This document shows positions 39,449 through 50,520 of a stretch of DNA of 64,000 nt, piece after piece. Both the position numbers and the translations under genes were made by a program. The stretch's first letter is position 1. Each line of letters starts with the position of its first letter. A model generated the notes under the pieces. That model had not been told where the DNA came from. It searched no databases and worked only from the letters and a program-made list of their open reading frames with translations. The stretch is from Siphonodentalium dalli (lineage: Eukaryota > Mollusca > Scaphopoda > Gadilida > Siphonodentaliidae), in the NCBI GenBank assembly GCA_032622095.1, contig CP136069.1, forward strand, positions 8,818,036 through 8,882,035. The letters run 5' to 3'.

Positions 39449-40588
39449 GTGGGTGTCAATATGAAACATTCAAGAAAAGTGAGTGTCAATATGAAACATT
39501 CAAGAAAAGTGAGTGTCAATATGAAACATTCAATAAAAGTGGGTGTCAATATGAAACATTCAAGAAAAGTGAGTGTCAATATGAAACATTCAAGAAAAGT
39601 GAGTGTCAATATGAAACATTCAATAAAAGTCAGTGTCAATATGAAACATCCAAGAAAAGTGAGTGTCAATATGAAACATTCAAGAAAAGTCAATGTCAAT
39701 ATGAAACATCCAAGAAAAGTGAGTGTCAATATGAAACATCCAAGAAAAGTGAGTGTCAATATGAAACATTCAAGAAAAGTGAGTGTCAATATGAAACATC
39801 CAAGAAAAGTGAGTGTCAATATGAAACATTCAAGAAAAGTGAGTGTCAATATGAAACATTCAAGAAAAGTCAATGTCAATATGAAACATCCAAGAAAAGT
39901 GAGTGTCAATATGAAACATTCAAGAAAAGTGAGTGTCAATATGAAACATTCAAGAAAAGTGAGTGTCAATATGAAACATTCAAGAAAAGTGAGTGTCAAT
40001 ATGAAACATTCAAGAAAAGTCAGTGTCAATATGAAACATCCAAGAAAAGTGAGTGTCAATATGAAACATTCGAGAAAAGTCAATGTCAATATGAAACATT
40101 CAAGAAAAGTGAGTGTCAATATGAAACATCCAAGAAAAGTGAGTGTCAATATGAAACATTCAAGAAAAGTGAGTGTCAATATGAAACATTCAAGAAAAGT
40201 CAGTGTCAATATGAAACATCCAAGAAAAGTGAGTGTCAATATGAAACATCCAAGAAAAGTGAGTGTCAATATGAAACATTCAAGAAAAGTGAGTGTCAAT
40301 ATGAAACATCCAAGAAAAGTGAGTGTCAATATGAAACATTCAAGAAAAGTGAGTGTCAATATGAAACATCCAAGAAAAGTGAGTGTCAATATGAAACATT
40401 CAAGAAAAGTCAGTGTCAATATGAAACATCCAAGAAAAGTGAGTGTCAATATGAAACATCCAAGAAAAGTGAGTGTCAATATGAAACATCCAAGAAAAGT
40501 GAGTGTCAATATGAAACATTCAAGAAAAGTGAGTGTCAATATGAAACATCCAAGAAAAGTGAGTGTCAATATGAAACATTCAAGTAAA
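39449..40588. repeat. TCC/TTC block between the TTCGAG and TTCAAT domains
   Basis: Thirty-eight units of p, g, n and c types, resembling domain 2. GTGGGTGTCA occurs twice, at 39,449 and 39,539, 90 bp apart, and TTCAATAAAA appears at about 39,530 and 39,620. The last unit carries CAAGTAAAGT at 40,581. TTCGAG is reduced to one unit near 40,071. Confidence 0.85.
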
Positions 40589-43500
40589 GTCAATGTCAAT
40601 ATGAAACATTCGAGAAAAGTGAGTGTCAATATGAAACATTCAAGAAAAGTCAGTGTCAATATGAAACATTCAATAAAAGTGAGTGTCAATATGAAACATT
40701 CAATAAAAGTGAGTGTCAATATGAAACATTCAAGAAAAGTCAGTGTCAATATGAAACATTCAATAAAAGTCAGTGTCAATATGAAACATTCAATAAAAGT
40801 GAGTGTCAATATGAAACATTCAATAAAAGTGAGTGTCAATATGAAACATTCAATAAAAGTGAGTGTCAATATGAAACATTCAATAAAAGTGAGTGTCAAT
40901 ATGAAACATTCAAGAAAAGTGAGTGTCAATATGAAACATTCAATAAAAGTGAGTGTCAATATGAAACATTCAAGAAAAGTCAGTGTCAATATGAAACATT
41001 CAATAAAAGTGAGTGTCAATATGAAACATTCAATAAAAGTGAGTGTCAATATGAAACATTCAAGAAAAGTCAGTGTCAATATGAAACATTCAATAAAAGT
41101 CAGTGTCAATATGAAACATTCAATAAAAGTGAGTGTCAATATGAAACATTCAATAAAAGTGAGTGTCAATATGAAACATTCAATAAAAGTGAGTGTCAAT
41201 ATGAAACATTCAATAAAAGTGAGTGTCAATATGAAACATTCAAGAAAAGTGAGTGTCAATATGAAACATTCAAGAAAAGTGAGTGTCAATATGAAACATT
41301 CAAGAAAAGTCAGTGTCAATATGAAACATTCAATAAAAGTGAGTGTCAATATGAAACATTCAATAAAAGTGAGTGTCAATATGAAACATTCAAGAAAAGT
41401 CAGTGTCAATATGAAACATTCAAGAAAAGTCAGTGTCAATATGAAACATTCAATAAAAGTGAGTGTCAATATGAAACATTCAATAAAAGTGAGTGTCAAT
41501 ATGAAACATTCAAGAAAAGTGAGTGTCAATATGAAGCATTCAATAAAAGTGAGTGTCAATATGAAACATTCAAGAAAAGTCAGTGTCAATATGAAACATT
41601 CAAGAAAAGTCAGTGTCAATATGAAACATTCAAGAAAAGTCAGTGTCAATATGAAACATTCAAGAAAAGTCAGTGTCAATATGAAACATTCAAGAAAAGT
41701 GAGTGTCAATATGAAGCATTCAATAAAAGTGAGTGTCAATATGAAACATTCAATAAAAGTGAGTGTCAATATGAAACATTCAATAAAAGTCAGTGTCAAT
41801 ATGAAACATTCAAGAAAAGTCAGTGTCAATATGAAACATTCAATAAAAGTGAGTGTCAATATGAAACATTCAATAAAAGTCAGTGTCAATATGAAACATT
41901 CAAGAAAAGTCAGTGTCAATATGAAACATTCAAGAAAAGTGAGTGTCAATATGAAACATTCAAGAAAAGTCAATGTCAATATGAAACATTCAAGAAAAGT
42001 GAGTGTCAATATGAAACATTCAAGAAAAGTCAATGTCAATATGAAACATTCAAGAAAAGTCAGTGTCAATATGAAACATTCAAGAAAAGTGAGTGTCAAT
42101 ATGAAACATTCAAGAAAAGTCAGTGTCAATATGAAACATTCAAGAAAAGTGAGTGTCAATATGAAACATTCAATAAAAGTGAGTGTCAATATGAAACATT
42201 CAAGAAAAGTCAATGTCAATATGAAACATTCAATAAAAGTCAGTGTCAATATGAAGCATTCAAGAAAAGTGAGTGTCAATATGAAACATTCAAGAAAAGT
42301 GAGTGTCAATATGAAACATTCAAGAAAAGTGAGTGTCAATATGAAACATTCAAGAAAAGTGAGTGTCAATATGAAACATTCAAGAAAAGTGAGTGTCAAT
42401 ATGAAACATTCAATAAAAGTGAGTGTCAATATGAAACATTCAAGAAAAGTCAATGTCAATATGAAACATTCAAGAAAAGTGAGTGTCAATATGAAACATT
42501 CAAGAAAAGTCAATGTCAATATGAAACATTCAATAAAAGTGAGTGTCAATATGAAACATTCAATAAAAGTGAGTGTCAATATGAAACATTCAATAAAAGT
42601 GAGTGTCAATATGAAACATTCAATAAAAGTCAGTGTCAATATGAAACATTCAAGAAAAGTCAATGTCAATATGAAACATTCAATAAAAGTGAGTGTCAAT
42701 ATGAAACATTCAATAAAAGTGAGTGTCAATATGAAACATTCAATAAAAGTGAGTGTCAATATGAAACATTCAATAAAAGTGAGTGTCAATATGAAACATT
42801 CAATAAAAGTGAGTGTCAATATGAAACATTCAAGAAAAGTCAGTGTCAATATGAAACATTCAAGAAAAGTGAGTGTCAATATGAAACATTCAAGAAAAGT
42901 GAGTGTCAATATGAAACATTCAATAAAAGTGAGTGTCAATATGAAACATTCAAGAAAAGTGAGTGTCAATATGAAACATTCAAGAAAAGTCAGTGTCAAT
43001 ATGAAACATTCAAGAAAAGTCAGTGTCAATATGAAACATTCAAGAAAAGTGAGTGTCAATATGAAACATTCAATAAAAGTCAATGTCAATATGAAACATT
43101 CAAGAAAAGTGAGTGTCAATATGAAACATTCAATAAAAGTGAGTGTCAATATGAAACATTCAAGAAAAGTCAGTGTCAATATGAAACATTCAAGAAAAGT
43201 GAGTGTCAATATGAAACATTCAAGAAAAGTCAATGTCAATATGAAGCATTCAAGAAAAGTGAGTGTCAATATGAAACATTCAAGAGCAGTCAATGTCAAT
43301 ATGAAACATTCAAGAAAAGTGAGTGTCAATATGAAACATTCAATAAAAGTCAATGTCAATATGAAACATTCAAGAAAAGTGAGTGTCAATATGAAACATT
43401 CAATAAAAGTGAGTGTCAATATGAAACATTCAAGAAAAGTCAGTGTCAATATGAAACATTCAAGAAAAGTGAGTGTCAATATGAAACATTCAAGAAAAGT

Positions 43501-43678
43501 GAGTGTCAATATGAAACATTCAAGAAAAGTGAGTGTCAATATGAAACATTCAAGAAAAGTGAGTGTCAATATGAAACATTCAAGAAAAGTGAGTGTCAAT
43601 ATGAAACATTGAAGAAAAGTCAGTGTCAATATGAAACATTGAAGAAAAGTCAGTGTCAATATGAAACATTCAATAAAA
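40589..43678. repeat. Domain 6: TTCAAT units (position 26 T)
   Basis: 103 units without indels in which TTCAATAAAA is frequent, in both GTGAG (I) and GTCAG (J) contexts; TCCAAG is absent. A nine-unit order, J I g J J I I I g, occurs at 40,649 and again at 40,979, giving a 330-bp period over about 20 units. Position-18-G plus TTCAAT units occur at 41,519 and 41,699, 180 bp apart. Near the right end two adjacent units read CATTGAAG instead of CATTCAAG (about 43,608 and 43,638), a recent neighbour copy. The variant places AATAAA in each carrier unit. Confidence 0.9.
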
Positions 43679-46320
43679 GTCAGTGTCATATGAAACATTC
43701 AATAAAAGTCAGTGTCAATATGAAGCATTCAAGAAAAGTGAGTGTCAATATGAAACATTCAAGAAAAGTCAATGTCAATATGAAGCATTCAAGAAAAGTG
43801 AGTGTCAATATGAAACATTCAAGAAAAGTGAGTGTCAATATGAAACATTCAAGAAAAGTGAGTGTCAATATGAAACATTCAAGAGCAGTCAGTGTCAATA
43901 TGAAACATTCAAGAAAAGTCAATGTCAATATGAAACATTCAATAAAAGTCAATGTCAATATGAAAACATCAAGAAAAGTGAGTGTCAATATGAAACATTC
44001 AAGAAAAGTGAGTGTCAATATGAAACATTCAAGAAAAAGTGAGTGTCAATATGAAACATTCAAGAAAAGTGAGTGTCAATATGAAACATTCAAGAAAAGT
44101 GAGTGTCAATATGAAGCATTCAAGAAAAGTCAGTGTCAATATGAAACATTCAAGAAAAGTGAGTGTCAATATGAAACATTCAAGAAAAAGTGAGTGTCAA
44201 TATGAAACATTCAAGAAAAGTGAGTGTCAATATGAAACATTCAAGAAAAGTCAATGTCAATATGAAACAATCAAGAACAGTCAGTGTCAATATGAAACAT
44301 TCAAGAAAAGTCAGTGTCAATATGAAACATTCAAGAAAAGTGAGTGTCAATATGAAACATTCAAGAAAAGTCAGTGTCAATATGAAACATTCAAGAAAAG
44401 TGAGTGTCAATATGAAACATTCAAGAAAAGTGAGTGTCAATATGAAACATTCAAGAAAAGTCAATGTCAATATGAAACATTCAAGAAAAGTCAGTGTCAA
44501 TATGAAACATTCAAGAAAAGTCAGTGTCAATATGAAACATTCAAGAAAAGTGAGTGTCAATATGAAACATTCAAGAAAAGTCAGTGTCAATATGAAACAT
44601 TCAAGAAAAGTGAGTGTCAATATGAAACATTCAAGAAAAGTCAATGTCAATATGAAACATTCAAGAAAAGTCAGTGTCAATATGAAACATTCAAGAAAAG
44701 TGAGTGTCAATATGAAACATTCAAGAAAAGTGAGTGTCAATATGAAGCATTCAAGAAAAGTGAGTGTCAATATGAAACATTCAAGAAAAGTGAGTGTCAA
44801 TATGAAACATTCAAGAAAAGTCAGTGTCAATATGAAACATTCAAGAAAAGTCAATGTCAATATGAAGCATTCAATAAAAGTCAGTGTCAATATGAAACAT
44901 TCAAGAAAAGTCAATGTCAATATGAAACATTCAAGAAAAGTGAGTGTCAATATGAAACATTCAAGAAAAGTCAATGTCAATATGAAACATTCAAGAAAAA
45001 GTGAGTGTCAATATGAAGCATTCAATAAAAGTGAGTGTCAATATGAAACATTCAAGAAAAGTCAGTGTCAATATGAAACATTCAAGAAAAGTCAATGTCA
45101 ATATGAAACATTCAATAAAAGTGAGTGTCAATATGAAGCATTCAATAAAAGTCAGTGTCAATATGAAACATTCAAGAAAAGTCAATGTCAATATGAAACA
45201 TTCAAGAAAAGTGAGTGTCAATATGAAACATTCAATAAAAGTGAGTGTCAATATGAAACATTCAAGAAAAGTGAGTGTCAATATGAAACATTCAAGAAAA
45301 GTGAGTGTCAATATGAAACATTCAAGAAAAAGTGAGTGTCAATATGTCATTCAAGAAAAGTGAGTGTCAATATGAAACATTCAATAAAAGTGAGTGTCAA
45401 TATGAAACATTCAAGAAAAGTGAGTGTCAATATGAAACATTCAAGAAAAGTGAGTGTCAATATGAAACATTCAAGAAAAGTGAGTGTCAATATGAAACAT
45501 TCAAGAAAAGTGAGTGTCAATATGAAACATTCAAGAAAAGTGAGTGTCAATATGAAACATTCAAGAAAAGTGAGTGTCAATATGAAACATTCAAGAAAAG
45601 TGATTGTCAATATGAAACATTCAAGAAAAGTGAGTGTCAATATGAAACATTCAAGAAAAGTGAGTGTCAATATGAAACATTCAAGAAAAGTGAGTGTCAA
45701 TATGAAACATTCAAGAAAAGTCAGTGTCAATATGAAACATTCAAGAAAAGTCAATGTCAATATGAAACATTCAATAAAAGTCAGTGTCAATATGAAACAT
45801 TCAAGAAAAGTCAATGTCAATATGAAACATTCAATAAAAGTCAATGTCAATATGAAACATTCAATAAAAGTCAATGTCAATATGAAGCATTCAATAAAAG
45901 TCAATGTCAATATGAAACATTCAATAAAAGTCAATGTCAATATGAAACATTCAATAAAAGTCAATGTCAATATGAAACATTCAATAAAAGTCAATGTCAA
46001 TATGAAACATTCAATAAAAGTCAATGTCAATATGAAACATTCAATAAAAGTCAATGTCAATATGAAACATTCAATAAAAGTCAGTGTCAATATGAAACAT
46101 TCAAGAAAAGTCAATGTCAATATGAAACATTCAATAAAAGTCAGTGTCAATATGAAACATTCAAGAAAAGTCAATGTCAATATGAAACATTCAATAAAAG
46201 TCAGTGTCAATATGAAACATTCAAGAAAAGTCAATGTCAATATGAAAAATTCAATAAAAGTCAGTGTCAATATGAAACATTCAAGAAAAGTCAATGTCAA
46301 TATGAAAACATTCAATAAAA
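43679..46320. repeat. Indel-rich stretch 2
   Basis: Eight register events: -1 at about 43,688, a paired +1/-1 near 43,965, +1 in the terminal A run at about 44,036, 44,187, 44,998 and 45,330, -2 near 45,346 (ATGTCATTC in place of ATGAAACATTC) and +1 near 46,308. The net of +2 restores the register of the first half of the window from 46,321 on. Four of the gains are the same A4-to-A5 change. Private changes include AAACAATCAAG near 44,267, GTGATTGTCA at 45,600 and AAAAATTC near 46,246. Unit types are g, c, n and I. Confidence 0.9.
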
Positions 46321-46380
46321 GTCTGTGTCAATATGAAACATTCAAGAAAAGTCAATGTCAATATGAAACATTCAATAAAA
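45720..46380. repeat. 60-bp dimer HOR (c then nI) with a nine-unit nI run
   Basis: The pair c followed by nI (GTCAA plus TTCAAT in one unit) occurs at 45,720, 45,780, 46,080, 46,140, 46,200, 46,260 and 46,321. Between the second and third pairs, nI units run nine in a row at 45,810-46,079, one of them with position 18 G at 45,870. The double variant is otherwise rare, so it has been amplified both as a monomer and as part of a dimer. The first unit after the register is restored begins with an odd GTCTG at 46,321. Confidence 0.85.
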
Positions 46381-49300
46381 GTCAGTGTCAATATGAAACA
46401 TTCAAGAAAAGTCAATGTCAATATGAAACATTCAAGAAAAGTCAATGTCAATATGAAGCATTCAAGAAAAGTCAGTGTCAATATGAAACATTCAAGAAAA
46501 GTCAATGTCAATATGAAGCATTCAAGAAAAGTCAGTGTCAATATGAAACATTCAAGAAAAGTGAGTGTCAATATGAAACATTCAAGAAAAGTGAGTGTCA
46601 ATATGAAACATTCAAGAAAAGTCAATGTCAATATGAAGCATTCAAGAAAAGTCAGTGTCAATATGAAACATTCAAGAAAAGTCAATGTCAATATGAAGCA
46701 TTCAAGAAAAGTCAGTGTCAATATGAAACATTCAAGAAAAGTCAATGTCAATATGAAACATTCAAGAAAAGTGAGTGTCAATATGAAACATTCAAGAAAA
46801 GTGAGTGTCAATATGAAACATTCAAGAAAAGTGAGTGTCAATATGAAGCATTCAAGAAAAGTGAGTGTCAATATGAAACATTCAAGAAAAGTCAGTGTCA
46901 ATATGAAACATTCAAGAAAAGTCAATGTCAATATGAAACATTCAAGAAAAGTGAGTGTCAATATGAAACATTCAAGAAAAGTGAGTGTCAATATGAAACA
47001 TTCAAGAAAAGTGAGTGTCAATATGAAACATTCAAGAAAAGTCAGTGTCAATATGAAACATTCAAGAAAAGTCAATGTCAATATGAAGCATTCAATAAAA
47101 GTCAGTGTCAATATGAAACATTCAAGAAAAGTGAGTGTCAATATGAAACATTCAAGAAAAGTGAGTGTCAATATGAAACATTCAAGAAAAGTGAGTGTCA
47201 ATATGAAGCATTCAAGAAAAGTGAGTGTCAATATGAAACATTCAAGAAAAGTGAGTGTCAATATGAAACATTCAAGAAAAGTGAGTGTCAATATGAAACA
47301 TTCAAGAAAAGTCAGTGTCAATATGAAACATTCAAGAAAAGTCAGTGTCAATATGAAACATTCAAGAAAAGTCAATGTCAATATGAAGCATTCAAGAAAA
47401 GTCAGTGTCAATATGAAACATTCAAGAAAAGTCAATGTCAATATGAAGCATTCAAGAAAAGTCAGTGTCAATATGAAACATTCAAGAAAAGTGAGTGTCA
47501 ATATGAAACATTCAAGAAAAGTGAGTGTCAATATGAAACATTCAAGAAAAGTCAGTGTCAATATGAAACATTCAAGAAAAGTCAGTGTCAATATGAAACA
47601 TTCAAGAAAAGTCAATGTCAATATGAAGCATTCAAGAAAAGTCAGTGTCAATATGAAACATTCAAGAAAAGTCAATGTCAATATGAAACATTCAAGAAAA
47701 GTGAGTGTCAATATGAAGCATTCAAGAAAAGTGAGTGTCAATATGAAACATTCAAGAAAAGTGAGTGTCAATATGAAACATTCAAGAAAAGTGAGTGTCA
47801 ATATGAAACATTCAAGAAAAGTCAGTGTCAATATGAAACATTCAAGAAAAGTGAGTGTCAATATGAAACATTCAAGAAAAGTCAATGTCAATATGAAACA
47901 TTCAAGAAAAGTCAGTGTCAATATGAAACATTCAAGAAAAGTCAATGTCAATATGAAGCATTCAAGAAAAGTCAGTGTCAATATGAAACATTCAAGAAAA
48001 GTGAGTGTCAATATGAAACATTCAAGAAAAGTGAGTGTCAATATGAAACATTCAAGAAAAGTCAGTGTCAATATGAAACATTCAAGAAAAGTCAGTGTCA
48101 ATATGAAACATTCAAGAAAAGTCAATGTCAATATGAAGCATTCAAGAAAAGTCAGTGTCAATATGAAACATTCAAGAAAAGTGAGTGTCAATATGAAACA
48201 TTCAAGAAAAGTGAGTGTCAATATGAAACATTCAAGAAAAGTCAGTGTCAATATGAAACATTCAAGAAAAGTCAGTGTCAATATGAAACATTCAAGAAAA
48301 GTCAATGTCAATATGAAGCATTCAAGAAAAGTCAGTGTCAATATGAAACATTCAAGAAAAGTGAGTGTCAATATGAAACATTCAAGAAAAGTGAGTGTCA
48401 ATATGAAACATTCAAGAAAAGTCAGTGTCAATATGAAACATTCAAGAAAAGTCAGTGTCAATATGAAACATTCAAGAAAAGTGAGTGTCAATATGAAACA
48501 TTCAAGAAAAGTGAGTGTCAATATGAAACATTCAAGAAAAGTGAGTGTCAATATGAAACATTCAAGAAAAGTGAGTGTCAATATGAAACATTCAAGAAAA
48601 GTCAATGTCAATATGAAACATTCAAGAAAAGTGAGTGTCAATATGAAACATTCAAGAAAAGTCAATGTCAATATGAAACATTCAAGAAAAGTGAGTGTCA
48701 ATATGAAACATTCAAGAAAAGTGAGTGTCAATATGAAACATTCAAGAAAAGTGAGTGTCAATATGAAACATTCAAGAAAAGTGAGTGTCAATATGAAGCA
48801 TTCAAGAAAAGTGAGTGTCAATATGAAACATTCAAGAAAAGTCAGTGTCAATATGAAACATTCAAGAAAAGTGAGTGTCAATATGAAACATTCAAGAAAA
48901 GTGAGTGTCAATATGAAACATTCAAGAAAAGTGAGTGTCAATATGAAACATTCAAGAAAAGTCAATGTCAATATGAAACATTCAAGAAAAGTGAGTGTCA
49001 ATATGAAACATTCAAGAAAAGTCAGTGTCAATATGAAACATTCAAGAAAAGTGAGTGTCAATATGAAACATTCAAGAAAAGTGAGTGTCAATATGAAACA
49101 TTCAAGAAAAGTGAGTGTCAATATGAAACATTCAAGAAAAGTGAGTGTCAATATGAAACATTCAAGAAAAGTGAGTGTCAATATGAAACATTCAAGAAAA
49201 GTGAGTGTCAATATGAAACATTCAAGAAAAGTGAGTGTCAATATGAAACATTCAAGAAAAGTGAGTGTCAATATGAAACATTCAAGAAAAGTGAGTGTCA

Positions 49301-50520
49301 ATATGAAGCATTCAAGAAAAGTGAGTGTCAATATGAAACATTCAAGAAAAGTCAATGTCAATATGAAACATTCAAGAAAAGTGAGTGTCAATATGAAGCA
49401 TTCAAGAAAAGTCAGTGTCAATATGAAACATTCAAGAAAAGTGAGTGTCAATATGAAACATTCAAGAAAAGTCAGTGTCAATATGAAACATTCAAGAAAA
49501 GTGAGTGTCAATATGAAACATTCAAGAAAAGTGAGTGTCAATATGAAGCATTCAAGAAAAGTCAGTGTCAATATGAAACATTCAAGAAAAGTGAGTGTCA
49601 ATATGAAACATTCAAGAAAAGTGAGTGTCAATATGAAGCATTCAAGAAAAGTCAGTGTCAATATGAAACATTCAAGAAAAGTCAGTGTCAATATGAAACA
49701 TTCAAGAAAAGTGAGTGTCAATATGAAACATTCAAGAAAAGTGAGTGTCAATATGAAACATTCAAGAAAAGTGAGTGTCAATATGAAACATTCAAGAAAA
49801 GTGAGTGTCAATATGAAGCATTCAAGAAAAGTCAGTGTCAATATGAAACATTCAAGAAAAGTGAGTGTCAATATGAAACATTCAAGAAAAGTGAGTGTCA
49901 ATATGAAGCATTCAAGAAAAGTCAGTGTCAATATGAAACATTCAAGAAAAGTGAGTGTCAATATGAAACATTCAAGAAAAGTCAGTGTCAATATGAAACA
50001 TTCAAGAAAAGTGAGTGTCAATATGAAACATTCAAGAAAAGTGAGTGTCAATATGAAACATTCAAGAAAAGTGAGTGTCAATATGAAGCATTCAAGAAAA
50101 GTCAGTGTCAATATGAAACATTCAAGAAAAGTGAGTGTCAATATGAAACATTCAAGAAAAGTGAGTGTCAATATGAAACATTCAAGAAAAGTGAGTGTCA
50201 ATATGAAGCATTCAAGAAAAGTCAGTGTCAATATGAAACATTCAAGAAAAGTGAGTGTCAATATGAAACATTCAAGAAAAGTGAGTGTCAATATGAAGCA
50301 TTCAAGAAAAGTCAGTGTCAATATGAAACATTCAAGAAAAGTGAGTGTCAATATGAAACATTCAAGAAAAGTGAGTGTCAATATGAAACATTCAAGAAAA
50401 GTGAGTGTCAATATGAAACATTCAAGAAAAGTGAGTGTCAATATGAAACATTCAAGAAAAGTGAGTGTCAATATGAAGCATTCAAGAAAAGTCAGTGTCA
50501 ATATGAAACATTCAAGAAAA
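46321..50520. repeat. Domain 7: position-18-G units in recurring contexts
   Basis: 140 units in exact register. In the left part (to about 48,360), position 18 G usually sits on GTCAA units (M), each followed by a c unit. In the right part (49,381-50,491) it sits on GTGAG units (X), and all nine I find there are followed by a c unit. TTCAAT is nearly absent (one at 47,091) and TCCAAG is absent. The fixed M-c and X-c neighbours show that dimers or longer blocks, not single units, were copied. Confidence 0.88.
47431..48480. repeat. 180-bp hexamer higher-order repeat
   Basis: The order M c g g c c occurs as three adjacent identical copies at 47,941, 48,121 and 48,301, and once more at 47,431-47,610. 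The DNA between the first and the later copies has the same unit types in other orders. I see no base difference among the three adjacent copies, so this HOR looks young. Confidence 0.85.
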
